64,000 bases of DNA from Nematostella vectensis (Eukaryota; Cnidaria; Anthozoa; Actiniaria; Edwardsiidae), in NCBI RefSeq assembly GCF_932526225.1, contig NC_064034.1:20735747-20799746 (forward strand). The letters run 5' to 3'. Positions 11,678 to 22,673 of the stretch are shown here, piece by piece. Made by a program: the position numbers and the translations under genes. The notes under the pieces were generated by a model. It saw only the letters and a list, made by a program, of their open reading frames with translations, was not told the origin of the DNA and searched no databases. How positions within the stretch are numbered: the stretch's first letter is position 1; every line of letters starts with the position of its first letter.

Positions 11678-14119
11678 CTAAACGGTTTCTTCACGCCGGT
11701 TGAGGCCACCGGGTTCAAGAGTGCCAGCGCGAGCTATCAGTGTGGCTTCTCTTGCTTTGCGGATGGAGTCGCGGTTATTTCTTATTTTTTCAATAGGTAT
11801 TAGCTCTATGTCAGAAGCGGAGTGGTTGGTTTTTAGGAAGTGTTCAGCGGCGTGGGTTGGTATGGATCGAGATTGAGAGTCTACAGTTCTGCGGTGGTCA
11901 TTAAAGCGTTCTTTTAATTTGCGTTTAGTTTCCCCAATATATTGAAGGTTACAGCGGTTACATTGAATCATATAATTCACGTTTTTAGTATTGCAGGTTA
12001 TGTGGGAGGTTATAGGTCGTGTTTCACCTGTTGAGAAAAATGTGTAGCTTGTAAGGCCATCGGTTCTAATATAGGGGCAGGTTAGGCAGTTTTTTCCGCA
12101 ACGGAAAGCACAGGGAGGTTGGTTGGTGGGAGAGCGGTCGGAAGGTAGCTTGGCTTTAACGAGGATGTCGCGGAGGTTAGGTGAGCGGCGAAAGGCGACA
12201 AGAGGGGGCTCAGTGAAAACCTAATGGCATCGCTTAAACGAGAGTAGAAGGTTGTAGTTTCTACGGATTATGTTGTTGATGTTAGGTAGTGTAGGGTTAT
12301 AGGTAGTGACAAAGGGGATGCGACGGGAGTTTTTGTGGTTGTTATTATTAGGGCGTAGGGCGTCAATGCGGGAAATGTTAGCAACGCGTAGGATTTGTCT
12401 CTTGAGAAAAGCGGGTTTATAGCCACGCTTGAGGAGGTAGTTGGTGAGTTCATTGCAGCGGTTATTAAAGCTTTCTTCTGTAGAACAAATGCGGCGAATA
12501 CGAAGGGCGAGGCTATAGGGGATGGCCTTTTTGGTGTAATGAGGATGGCAAGATGAAAAAAGAAGGTGTTGGTGTTTGTCAGTAGGTTTGGAGTAGAGGT
12601 CAGTTTCGATTTTACTATTAACAAGGGAGACATTAACGTCAAGAAAAGGTACATTGTTATAGGAGTGGGAGCTTGTAAATTTAATGGTGGGATGTAGATT
12701 GTTAAGATAATCTACAAAAGCGTTCAATTTGTCTAGGCCCTCAGTCCATACAACAAAAATATCGTCGATGTATCTTAACCACGTATGGGGTTTGTAGGGG
12801 GCGTCACGCAAAGCGTTGGTTTCAAATAGACCAAGAAAGAGACAGGCGAAAGAGGGTGCCATGCGTGTGCCCATTGCGGTGCCATGCTTCTGGAGGTAGT
12901 GTTTGTCATTAAAGGAGAAGTTGTTCATTTGGAGGATCATGCGGATTAAATCACAAATAGTGCCAGCAGGGATGGGGTTAGTGTTACATGTGCGAAGGAA
13001 GTGGTGACAAGCGTTGATGCCATCATTATGTGGAATATTAGTATAGAGGCTAGAGACGTCGAGTGTGACCAGGAGAGAGTCTGTTGGTAGGTTGCTGAGT
13101 GTTAATAAAATGTTTAAGAAGTGGTTAGTGTCTTTAACGTATGATGGAAGTTTACTTACTAATGGCTGGAGGTAGTAGTCTACAAATTCTGAGATGCGTT
13201 CGGTGGGGTGGGAGTTAGAGGAAATAATGGGGCGTCCAGGATTACCATGTTTATGTATTTTAGGGAATATGTAAAACCGTCCAGGTTTAGAGTCTTTGGG
13301 TGTGAGGTAGGATTTAGTGTCCTGATTAATTATTCCGTCCGTGTGCATTCGGTTGATGTAAGTTGTGACTCGTTTTTGTATGTCATTAGTAATGTCGGCA
13401 TCTAATTGTGTGTAGAATTTAGTGTCATTGAGTTGTCTATTACATTCATTAATATACCAGTCTTTGTCCATTACGACTGTGCCGGATCCTTTGTCTGCGG
13501 GTTTGATTATGATGTCTTGTTTTTGGTTGAGTTGTGTTAAAGCGTTACGTTCACCAGGTGTGATGTTAGAGCGAGTCTTGTTAAGTGTAGAGTTTTGTAT
13601 CTGTAGTTTGACAGAATTAAGGAAGGTGTCGAGTGAGTTATCCCTGCCTGAGGAGGGAGTCCAAGTGCTTTTGTTACGGAAAGGGTTAAATGAGCTGCCA
13701 AAAGAGAGAGTATCATTATCATTGGGTTTGTCTTCATTAAAGAAATATTCAGCTAGTCGCATCCTACGATTGAAATCATATATATCAGCGTTGACTTGAG
13801 ACCAGTCGATTTTGCGTGGTGTAGGGCAAAAGGTAAGGCCGCGAGCAAGAACAGAAGTTTCGTCGGGCGATAGAGAAGTGCTGGAGATGTTTATTACCGA
13901 TGTGCTGTCAAGAGTAACAACGGAGTTGTTTTTACGTCGTCTTCGTCTACGGCGGCGTCGGCGTTGAGGGGCTGGTGTCGCAACCGGTGGTGGGTTAGTA
14001 TTAGGAGCGGCTTGGGGAGTAATAGTAGACGTATTATCGTTGTCGGGATTAGGATGATTACGGCGAGAATATTTGTTATTGCGGCGGTTTTCTAAGAGCG
14101 ATTTAAGCGAGAGAGCCAT
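11678..14119 (-). pseudogene. Penelope-like RT-GIY-YIG polyprotein, minus copy, with nonsense codon
   Basis: The frame runs from ATG 14119 to the TAG at 12221-12223 (632 codons) and continues in the same frame to 11678, about 813 codons in all. Residues 1-60 are low-complexity, with a run of ten arginines. The reverse transcriptase region carries an intact YIDD catalytic motif at about 12763-12774. After the nonsense codon the frame continues with a Cys-rich linker (GKNCLTCPY) and a GIY-YIG domain containing LQYIGETKRKLKERF. The plus copy reads CATAAG where this one reads CATTAG, so one substitution created the stop. Product: an RT without its endonuclease unless the stop is read through. Only 8 bases separate the ATG from the junction with the inverted copy. 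Confidence 0.85.
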
Positions 14120-14127
14120 GGAATCTA

Positions 14128-16371
14128 GTTGTTACTCTTGACAGCACATCGGTAATAAACATCTCCAGCACTTCTCTATCGCCCGACGAAACTTCTGTTC
14201 TTGCTCGCGGCCTTACCTTTTGCCCTACACCACGCAAAATCGACTGGTCTCAAGTCAACGCTGATATATATGATTTCAATCGTAGGATGCGACTAGCTGA
14301 ATATTTCTTTAATGAAGACAAACCCAATGATAATGATACTCTCTCTTTTGGCAGCTCATTTAACCCTTTCCGTAACAAAAGCACTTGGACTCCCTCCTCA
14401 GGCAGGGATAACTCACTCGACACCTTCCTTAATTCTGTCAAACTACAGATACAAAACTCTACACTTAACAAGACTCGCTCTAACATCACACCTGGTGAAC
14501 GTAACGCTTTAACACAACTCAACCAAAAACAAGACATCATAATCAAACCCGCAGACAAAGGATCCGGCACAGTCGTAATGGACAAAGACTGGTATATTAA
14601 TGAATGTAATAGACAACTCAATGACACTAAATTCTACACACAATTAGATGCCGACATTACTAATGACATACAAAAACGAGTCACAACTTACATCAACCGA
14701 ATGCACACGGACGGAATAATTAATCAGGACACTAAATCCTACCTCACACCCAAAGACTCTAAACCTGGACGGTTTTACATATTCCCTAAAATACATAAAC
14801 ATGGTAATCCTGGACGCCCCATTATTTCCTCTAACTCCCACCCCACCGAACGCATCTCAGAATTTGTAGACTACTACCTCCAGCCATTAGTAAGTAAACT
14901 TCCATCATACGTTAAAGACACTAACCACTTCTTAAACATTTTATTAACACTCAGCAACCTACCAACAGACTCTCTCCTGGTCACACTCGACGTCTCTAGC
15001 CTCTATACTAATATTCCACATAATGATGGCATCAACGCTTGTCACCACTTCCTTCGCACATGTAACACTAACCCCATCCCTGCTGGCACTATTTGTGATT
15101 TAATCCGCATGATCCTCCAAATGAACAACTTCTCCTTTAATGACAAACACTACCTCCAGAAGCATGGCACCGCAATGGGCACACGCATGGCACCCTCTTT
15201 CGCCTGTCTCTTTCTTGGTCTATTTGAAACCAACGCTTTGCGTGACGCCCCCTACAAACCCCATACGTGGTTAAGATACATCGACGGTATTTTTGTTGTA
15301 AGGACTGAGGGCCTAGACAAATTGAACGCTTTTGTAGATTATCTTAACAATCTACATCCCACCATTAAATTTACAAGCTCCCACTCCTATAACAATGTAC
15401 CTTTTCTTGACGTTAATGTCTCCCTTGTTAATAGTAAAATCGAAACTGACCTCTACTCCAAACCTACTGACAAACACCAACACCTTCTTTTTTCATCTTG
15501 CCATCCTCATCACACCAAAAAGGCCATCCCCTATAGCCTCGTCCTTCGTATTCGCCGCATTTGTTCTACAGAAGAAAGCTTTAATAACCGCTGCAATGAA
15601 CTCACCAACTACCTCCTCAAGCGTGGCTATAAACCCGCTTTTCTCAAGAGACAAATCCTACGCGTTGCTAACATTTCCCGCATTGACGCCCTACGCCCTA
15701 ATAATAACAACCACAAAAACTCCCGTCGCATCCCCTTTGTCACTACCTATAACCCTACACTACCTAACATCAACAACATAATCCGTAGAAACTACAACCT
15801 TCTACTCTCGTCTAAGCGATGCCATAAGGTTTTCACTGAGCCCCCTCTTGTCGCCTTTCGCCGCTCACCTAACCTCCGCGACATCCTCGTTAAAGCCAAG
15901 CTACCTTCCGACCGCTCTCCCACCAACCAACCTCCCGGTGCTTTCCGTTGCGGAAAAAACTGCCTAACCTGCCCCTATATTAGAACCGATGGCCTTACAA
16001 GCTACACATTTTTCTCAACAGGTGAAACACGACCTATAACCTCCCACATAACCTGCAATACTAAAAACGTGATTTATATGATTCAATGTAACCGCTGTAA
16101 CCTTCAATATATTGGGGAAACTAAACGCAAATTAAAAGAACGCTTTAATGACCACCGCAGAACTGTAGACTCTCAATCTCGATCCATACCAACCCACGCC
16201 GCTGAACACTTCCTAAAACCCAACCACTTCGCTTCTGACATAGAGCTAATACCTATTGAAAAAATAAGAAATAACCGCGACTCCATCCGCAAAGAAAGAG
16301 AAGCCACACTGATAGCTCGCGCTGGCACTCTTGAACCCGGTGGCCTCAACCGGCGTGAAGAAACCGTTTAG
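14128..16371 (+). pseudogene. Penelope-like RT-GIY-YIG polyprotein, plus copy, 5' truncated, RT motif mutated
   Basis: The frame is open from the inverted-repeat junction at 14128 to the stop at 16371. The first ATG is at 14287, giving 694 residues. It lacks the Arg-rich N-terminal 60 or so residues of the minus copy. The RT domain is otherwise complete, but the catalytic YIDD reads YIDG (glycine codon at 15286-15288), and the Trp soon after is Arg. Loss of a metal-binding aspartate should abolish polymerase activity, by general knowledge of reverse transcriptases. The linker and C-terminal GIY-YIG endonuclease (NLQYIGETKRKLKERF) are intact and uninterrupted. This copy thus keeps the nuclease but not the polymerase, the reverse of the partner copy. 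Confidence 0.85.
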
Positions 16372-16565
16372 CTACTCAGTAATCCACACCACCCTATTTA
16401 CCATCTTCCATAAGTCACTAAATTACTATTTTTACCCTTTGTTAGTTAATCATCAATGAACTTTGTACTTTGTCACTCAATTACTATTTTACCTTTTGTT
16501 AGTTAATCATCAATGAACTTTGTACATATACTAGCTATAACATGCCATTGTAACTCATTTATAAC

Positions 16566-16595
16566 CTGAAGAAGGCAGGTATTGGCCTGCCGAAA
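16566..16595 (+). other. Hammerhead-like hairpin, plus-strand Penelope copy
   Basis: CTGAAGA at 16566-16572, a GGCAGG stem at 16574-16579 pairing with CCTGCC at 16586-16591, and GAAA at 16592-16595. This is the inverted equivalent of the structure at 11454-11483. It sits about 55 bases inside the element's right end, in keeping with hammerhead motifs in the terminal repeats of other Penelope-like elements. The remaining stems are not evident. Confidence 0.45.
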
Positions 16596-17158
16596 TATCG
16601 TTCTAAAAAACATAAATCTGCGTTGTGGTCGACTTTTTCTTTTAAAGGTGCTATTGTTTTACTGTTATTATAGTGTTTTAGGATTTCGCTCGGTCAACTC
16701 CCTGAGCGGTGTTGATTGACAGCTTACTGGGCACGAAATAGCCAATCAGCAACCGTCAATCTTTATTGAGCGGCTAGCTCACTAGAGCATGGTAGTTATG
16801 TTTACATCGCATCTCATTATTCCCTCGCGGCGAGAATGTCCGATGAAAGACTGTCTGCTCGCAGTAAAAAGGTGAACAAAAACAGGTAAAAAGGTCAACA
16901 TTGAAGAATGGAACTCTTGAGTGAAGAAAAAACTTTACTCGACATCAACAGTGAACTTCCCCAAGAGAAGGAGACACTTACGAGTAAAGAGAATCTTCGC
17001 AACCGGAGTAGCACATGGAGAGCTATTATGAACACAATTAACTACATGGAGGGTATAGGCTTCTTCGCCTTACCGTACGCCGTGGCGCGAGGAGGGCTCG
17101 CTGGAGCCCTCAGCTTTGCTTTTGTCGGCATCTTGATGGCTTACACCTCGTATCTTCT

Positions 17159-17281
17159 TGTAATGTTTGGGATTCCTGTTTGTATGACCGCAAGGTTTTC
17201 TGGGTAGCAGCAATAAACAACGAGAGTCCGCCATTACTGTTTATTCGTTTTGATCCTAAGGTTTTTCTCAAATACATTACA
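17159..17281 (+). repeat. 5' LTR of young gypsy element
   Basis: 123 bp, TG...CA termini within inverted TGTAATG/CATTACA ends, identical to 21513-21635. It contains CAATAAACAA, a possible polyadenylation signal region. For an LTR this is very short. Confidence 0.95.
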
Positions 17282-17306
17282 TTTTTTGGCGACGAGGATT
17301 TCGGAA

Positions 17307-20300
17307 ATGGCAACCTACGGCAAAATAGACGAATTCGACAGAGATTCTGATTCATGGGAACAGTATATCGAGCGTCTAAACTTCTATTTTGAAGCAAATG
17401 GAGTAACTACGTCTGACGATGACTTGAAAATACGCCGTGCAATCCTCCTCAGTTCGGTAGGGAAAAAAACCTACAAATTAATGTCTGATCTGCTGGCCCC
17501 CGCGAAACCTGGAGAGAAATCTTATGCTGACTTGTGCACCTTGGTAAAGAGCCATTTCAACCCAAAACCGAGTGAAAGCGTGCAACGGCACAAGTTCAAT
17601 AACCGTTTCAGATTGAGCGGGGAGAACGTGTCTGACTTTGTAGCGGCTCTACGAAACATGGCAGAATACTGCAATTTTGGTGGCAGTCTGGAAAATATGC
17701 TGCGTGATCGTCTGGTGTCTGGAATTAACAATGAAAGAATCCAAAGGCGTTTGCTATCAGAAGAGAACTTAACTTTCAAAAAAGCTTACGACATTGCTTC
17801 GTCTATGGAAACGACCGCACAGCACATGGCCGATCTTCAATCTGCTCCTTCTACGTTAAGTTCAACGTCTGCATCTGTAAAAAAGGTCAGTTCTTCGCCC
17901 TTACCGCGTTCTAAAAGCGAAAATAAAGAGTGTTATCGTTGTGGAAAAAATCACCACCCGTCAAAATGTCGTTTCAAGGAGGCCACGTGCCATTATTGTA
18001 AAAAGAAAGGACATATTGTTGCCAAATGTCTCAAAAAAGCAAAAAAGTCGTCCGAGACAACCAAGCCAAATTCAAACCACCATCCAAAACAAGGGAAACC
18101 AGCAATTCATGTCCTGGATACTGATAAAGAAATAGAAGATGAAGATATATATCCATTGTTTGCTGTCAGTCAAGGCAACCGCCAAAATCCGTATTTAGTA
18201 GATGTTGAATTAAATGGTCTTAAAGTTCAAATGGAACTGGACACTGGTGCATCACTTTCAGTAATCGGAGAGGACATTTTTGATCAATTGAAGAACATTG
18301 AGGGTTCATCTCTCAATCTGCAAGATACCAAGCTAACCTTGAAAACATACACCGGGGAGACAATTCCAGTTTTAGGAAAGCTTGTAGTGGAAGTCAAGTA
18401 CAAGGACTTCTTTGAACACTTGCCAGTTATAGTTGTACAAGGCAAGGTGCCCAGTCTCTTTGGACGAGATTGTTTACAACATGTTAAGTTGTCATGGCCA
18501 GAGATTTTCCTAGTTCAAGTTGTATCCCCTGATGTGTCTGACCTGCTAAAGAAACATGAAAATTTATTCAAGGAAGGACTAGGGACAATTCAAGGAGTGA
18601 AAGCAAAGATATACGTTGATCCTCAAGCCAAACCCAAGTACTTCAAACCTCGCACGTTAGAATATGCACGACGTCAGAAGGTAGAGAGAGAATTGGACCG
18701 TTTGTTAGAAGAAGGAACAATTCGTCCAGTTCAATTTTCGGAATGGGCAACACCCATTGTGCCCATTGTCAAATCTGATGAGTCTATACGCATTTGTGGA
18801 GACTTCAAAGTTACTTTGAACCAAGTTAGCAAACTTGACAATTACCCAATTCCTAAAACAGAGGATCTGCTAGCTCAACTTGGAGGTGGAGTGCAGTTTA
18901 CAAAACTAGATCTGAGTCAAGCTTATCAACAACTTGAGTTAGATGAAGAATCAAAGAAGTACACCACTATCACCACTCATAAAGGCCTATTTGAGTACAA
19001 TAGACTGTGCTACGGCATTGCCTCAGCCCCTGGGATTTTCCAACGCACAATGGAAAATTTACTGCAGGGTATTCCGAATGTTGTAGTACGAATAGATGAT
19101 ATTCTCATTGCCGGGAAGACATCAGCAGATCATCTCAAAAGTCTAACAGAAGTCCTGTCACGTCTGGACAAAGCTGGCGTCCGTCTTAAACGTTCGAAGT
19201 GCATTTTTCAAGCACCTGAAGTCACTTACCTGGGACACCGCATAGACAAAGATGGTATCCACCCCCTTGACGAGAAAATCAAAGCAATTCAAGAGTCACC
19301 GAGACCTAATCTGAAAGAACTGCAAGCCTTTTTAGGCATGCTTAACTATTACGCTTGTTACATACCTAACATCACTACAATACTATCTCCTTTACATCAG
19401 CTGTTAGTCAAAGACACACCTTGGAACTGGAGTGAAGCACATGAAAAATCTTGGAACCAAGCCAAGTCCACACTTCACTCTTCACAACTTCTAGTGCATT
19501 ACAGCTTGGAAAGAGAGTTAACCCTTGCTTGTGACGCATCACCATATGGTCTTGGTTGTGTTATTTCACATGTGATGGATGATGGGACTGAACGTCCTAT
19601 TTCATATGCCTCACGTACTCTGTCCCCAGCCGAAAAGAACTATTCACAGCTCGACAAAGAGGCAGCAGCCATCATGTTCGGGGTGAGGAAGTTCCACTCA
19701 TACTTATATGGACGGAGTTTTACCATCTACACTGATCACAAACCCCTGCTGGGTCTGCTACAGTCAACTAAACAAATACCGACCTCAGCCTCACCACGCA
19801 TATTGAGGTGGGCGGTATTCCTGTCAGGCTACTCATACACTTTAGTATATCGAGAAGGCCAGAAAAATGGTAATGCCGATGGCCTGAGCCGGCTGCCATT
19901 GCCAAATGAAACCAGAAATGTTCCAGTGCCTGGCGACATTATGTTTGTAATGAATCATCTGGAAGTCAACACACCCGTTAAAGTCAAGGACATTGAGCGT
20001 TGGACCTCAAAAGATCCTATTCTTAGTGCAGTACGACACCAAGTAATGTCCGGTTGGCCCAATTCAAATGATCGCATTGAGTTCAAGCCCTACTCTTATA
20101 GAAAGCACCAACTTAGCTGTCAGGATGGCTGTCTACTCTGGGACTCTCGCGTAGTCATTCCTCCTCAAGGAAGAGTCAAGCTTCTCCAGGAACTACATGA
20201 TGGACATCCTGGAATGGTTCGCATGAAAATGTTAGCCCGAAGCTATTTCTGGTGGCCTGGCCTGGACGCGGATATTGAGCAAAAGGTGAAAGATTGCACA

Positions 20301-21326
20301 AGCTGCCAAAGTAATGCTAAGGCACCTTCTACTGCACCCCTACATCCGTGGGAGTGGCCGTCTAGACCTTGGTCTCGCATACATATTGACTATGCAGGAC
20401 CTTTCGAAGGACACATGTTCCTGGTGATCGGTGATGCCTATAGTAAGTGGATTGAGGTATTCAAGACAAACTCCAGTACTGCTGCAGTAACCATCCAGAA
20501 GTTAAGAGAATGCTTCTCAGTACATGGACTGCCTGATATCATTGTATCTGATAATGCAACTGCCTTCATAGGTGAAGAATTTGCCCTTTTTATGTCTGAG
20601 AATGGCATAAAACACATCACTTCAGCACCTAAACACCCAGCATCCAATGGATTTGCTGAAAGATATGTTCGCACTTTCAAGGAAACAATGAAGAAGATGG
20701 GAGGGGAAAAGGAAAACTTAGACACGAAGTTAAGCAGATTTCTACTAAGCTATCGTACCACACCTCATGCAACCACTGGTAAAACACCTAGTGAGCTATT
20801 AATGAACCGGAAGCTGAAGACGCGCTTGGACCTGGTAAACCCCCTTAGTCAGGACACAATTCGCACTCGTGTAGAAGATAAACAGCTCGCACAGAAGAAA
20901 CAACACGACAATCTAGTGCCACTCAGAGAATTTCAAGTGAATGACCCAGTATTTGTCAAGAATTTTTCATATGGTCCAAAGTGGTTATGTGGAACAATTA
21001 TTCAACAGTCAGGACCGGTTTCGTATGTCGTTCAACTCAGTTCAGGTGGAGTGTTTCGACGACATGTTGACCATCTTCGCCTGAGGACAAGCACACCCAC
21101 AGTCGCCAATGATCTTCAGAGTTCAACAGAATTGGCCCAAGTTCCAATGCAAACAACTGTACCCAAGCAGATTCCAGAGGAATTTAAGGAACCTGAGATC
21201 ACAGTTCCAGAACCTTCATTGGAACCGAAGAAGACAGAGCTTCCAGCTTCTGAACCTGCAAGTACTCTGCGAAGAAGTACTCGACTCAAAACCACACCTA
21301 CTCACCTCAAAGACTATGTATGTTAA
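17307..21326 (+). CDS. Gag-Pol polyprotein of Ty3/gypsy element
   Basis: 1339 residues from ATG 17307 (MATYGKIDEF). The frame is open upstream into the LTR, but this is the first ATG. Domains in order: a gag-like region 1-190; two CCHC zinc knuckles starting at about residue 209 (CYRCGKNHHPSKC, then CHYCKKKGHIVAKC); a retropepsin active site DTGAS at residue 312; reverse transcriptase with catalytic RIDD at 595-598 in place of the usual YxDD; RNase H with an acidic core (ACDASPYGLG) and a TDHKPL motif; an integrase HHCC finger (HPG...CTSC) and core with HIDYAG, VSDNATAF and GFAERY supplying the D-D-E triad. The C-terminal 80 residues are Pro/Glu/Thr-rich. No frameshift separates gag and pol. 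It appears capable of function. Confidence 0.93.
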   Translation: MATYGKIDEFDRDSDSWEQYIERLNFYFEANGVTTSDDDLKIRRAILLSSVGKKTYKLMSDLLAPAKPGEKSYADLCTLVKSHFNPKPSESVQRHKFNNRFRLSGENVSDFVAALRNMAEYCNFGGSLENMLRDRLVSGINNERIQRRLLSEENLTFKKAYDIASSMETTAQHMADLQSAPSTLSSTSASVKKVSSSPLPRSKSENKECYRCGKNHHPSKCRFKEATCHYCKKKGHIVAKCLKKAKKSSETTKPNSNHHPKQGKPAIHVLDTDKEIEDEDIYPLFAVSQGNRQNPYLVDVELNGLKVQMELDTGASLSVIGEDIFDQLKNIEGSSLNLQDTKLTLKTYTGETIPVLGKLVVEVKYKDFFEHLPVIVVQGKVPSLFGRDCLQHVKLSWPEIFLVQVVSPDVSDLLKKHENLFKEGLGTIQGVKAKIYVDPQAKPKYFKPRTLEYARRQKVERELDRLLEEGTIRPVQFSEWATPIVPIVKSDESIRICGDFKVTLNQVSKLDNYPIPKTEDLLAQLGGGVQFTKLDLSQAYQQLELDEESKKYTTITTHKGLFEYNRLCYGIASAPGIFQRTMENLLQGIPNVVVRIDDILIAGKTSADHLKSLTEVLSRLDKAGVRLKRSKCIFQAPEVTYLGHRIDKDGIHPLDEKIKAIQESPRPNLKELQAFLGMLNYYACYIPNITTILSPLHQLLVKDTPWNWSEAHEKSWNQAKSTLHSSQLLVHYSLERELTLACDASPYGLGCVISHVMDDGTERPISYASRTLSPAEKNYSQLDKEAAAIMFGVRKFHSYLYGRSFTIYTDHKPLLGLLQSTKQIPTSASPRILRWAVFLSGYSYTLVYREGQKNGNADGLSRLPLPNETRNVPVPGDIMFVMNHLEVNTPVKVKDIERWTSKDPILSAVRHQVMSGWPNSNDRIEFKPYSYRKHQLSCQDGCLLWDSRVVIPPQGRVKLLQELHDGHPGMVRMKMLARSYFWWPGLDADIEQKVKDCTSCQSNAKAPSTAPLHPWEWPSRPWSRIHIDYAGPFEGHMFLVIGDAYSKWIEVFKTNSSTAAVTIQKLRECFSVHGLPDIIVSDNATAFIGEEFALFMSENGIKHITSAPKHPASNGFAERYVRTFKETMKKMGGEKENLDTKLSRFLLSYRTTPHATTGKTPSELLMNRKLKTRLDLVNPLSQDTIRTRVEDKQLAQKKQHDNLVPLREFQVNDPVFVKNFSYGPKWLCGTIIQQSGPVSYVVQLSSGGVFRRHVDHLRLRTSTPTVANDLQSSTELAQVPMQTTVPKQIPEEFKEPEITVPEPSLEPKKTELPASEPASTLRRSTRLKTTPTHLKDYVC

Positions 21327-21512
21327 TTTTAAGCAGCATATCACACACTGTGTACATTTTTCCGGATCTGATGGATTGACAACTTGTCAAGAACTCGTCA
21401 TGGACATTGTTGTTGTTTTTTACTTATTGACATGTTGTGTGTATAAATTTGATAGTTTTTACTGGCCTCAGCAAGCAAGTATCTTTTAGTTGTAAACTTG
21501 GGTGGGGCAGTA

Positions 21513-21635
21513 TGTAATGTTTGGGATTCCTGTTTGTATGACCGCAAGGTTTTCTGGGTAGCAGCAATAAACAACGAGAGTCCGCCATTACTGTTTATTC
21601 GTTTTGATCCTAAGGTTTTTCTCAAATACATTACA
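21513..21635 (+). repeat. 3' LTR of young gypsy element
   Basis: Identical to the 5' LTR at 17159-17281, followed directly by the second CTTCT and the rest of transporter copy 2. The stretch 21327-21512 between the gag-pol stop and this LTR holds no further gene. Confidence 0.95.
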
Positions 21636-22673
21636 CTTCTCATTGAATGCGTTTACGAAGGGAAATCCACGAAAAGAAAGAGAGTTCATACGAGCTACCG
21701 AGACATTGCACAAGCTGCCTGGCTGCCGGCTGGAGGGACAGTGAGCATACTCTTGATCATTAACTGGTTGAATTTGATGACAGGGTACCTTGTGGTCGCA
21801 AGCTCGTTGCTAGTAGATGTGGAAATCCCGGGTTTGATTTTAACCCAATCGTCCTGGGCTGCCCTTGCTGGCGTGTGCGTGTTTCCCGCCCTGTTCTGCA
21901 AATCTCTCAAATCAATGGCCTGGGTGAGCTGCATAAGCAATATAACCCTGATAATTTCTTTCATTGCTGTTTTAATAAGCGAATTAAGTAACTACGCTAC
22001 ATGGGATTTCAGAACATTGTTTTTCTGGGACACACGCGGAGTCTTGTTCTCCATCAACATCATTGTCTTTTCCTACAGCATCCAGGCGGTCGTGATCGAC
22101 ATTGAAGAAAGCATGACTCACAGGTCCCGATTTAATTGGGTATTGACGATGACATACTCCGCTTCTTGCGTGGTAAAAACGTTGTTTGCAGTGTTCGGAT
22201 TTCTCTCGTTCAAGAAGAACACAAATCAAGTTGTGATTCTCAATATCCCTCACGGTATACCGCGCATCGTTGGTATAATCGCGTTCGTGATTAGCGTTCT
22301 CTCGACTTACCCAGTACCGGCACATATGCTTATCAACACCTTGCAGAGTGGAAGACTTGGGGAGTTGGCTAATGCTTCCGATATCACCTCTAGACTTTTC
22401 CCATTTTTCGCCCGTTCTGTGCTAGTGATTTCTACTGTGATCGCGGCTATTTGTATTCCACACTACGCGCTTTTGACATCTCTGAGCGGTAGTATCGTCA
22501 GCTACGCAATTTGTCTGTTCTTCCCGCCAGTGTTACATCTCGGATTAAAACTCGATCAGGGAATGCCGAGGTGGCAGATGTTTGCGGATATATTTTGCAT
22601 TATGTTCGCCATCGTAGGGTCTAGTCTGGGCTGCTTCGCGGCTATAGAAACAATTATCCTTACTTTGTTTTAA

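Larger units (their letters stand above)
11307..16649. mobile_element. Composite Penelope-like element: two copies head-to-head
   Basis: A 5343-bp insertion flanked by the 11-base direct repeat GCTATTGTTTT at 11296-11306 and 16650-16660, which is a target duplication when compared with the uninterrupted sequence near 24170. It consists of a minus-strand copy (11307 to about 14127) and a plus-strand copy (about 14128-16649) sharing an inverted repeat of about 2.5 kb. The minus copy extends about 190 bases further at the coding 5' end and about 95 bases further at the 3' end. Inverted, partly truncated paired copies are a known insertion form of Penelope-like elements. Both encode reverse transcriptase followed by a GIY-YIG endonuclease. 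It lies about 250 bp upstream of transporter copy 2, just outside its CCAAT-containing promoter block. Confidence 0.9.
17159..21635 (+). mobile_element. Young Ty3/gypsy LTR retrotransposon, 4477 bp
   Basis: LTRs of 123 bp at 17159-17281 and 21513-21635 are identical base for base, begin TGTAATG and end ATTACA. The insertion is flanked by the 5-bp duplication CTTCT (17154-17158 and 21636-21640). A primer-binding-site candidate TTGGCGACGAGGAT follows the 5' LTR, and a short purine-rich tract (GGTGGGGCAG) precedes the 3' LTR. One uninterrupted gag-pol frame fills the interior. Identical LTRs, an intact frame and an intact target duplication indicate a recent insertion. The order protease, RT, RNase H, integrase places it in Metaviridae, and single-frame gag-pol with very short LTRs resembles the Mag-like group. 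Confidence 0.95.
16908..22673 (+). pseudogene. Amino acid transporter copy 2, split by an LTR retrotransposon
   Basis: Coding sequence matches copies 1 and 4 in two parts: 16908-17158 and 21641-22673. The parts sum to 1284 bases, exactly the 428 codons of the intact copies. The LTR element entered after codon 83, within the loop after the second transmembrane segment, and duplicated CTTCT. No other indel is present, so the copy was intact at the time of insertion. It carries substitutions in the first membrane segment relative to the others (EGIGFFALP for EGTGFLALP). The downstream part is an open frame running out of the 3' LTR, but it lacks the first two helices. A working transporter is unlikely. 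Confidence 0.92.

Noticed and set aside
13208-14841. ORFs antisense to the Penelope coding regions (for example 13422-13799 and 14250-14627)
   Set aside because: Mirror-image shadows of the inverted element copies.
17250-17306. Upstream 19-codon extension of gag-pol into the LTR
   Set aside because: It starts at TTG, not ATG, and lies partly in the LTR. The ATG at 17307 is the better start.
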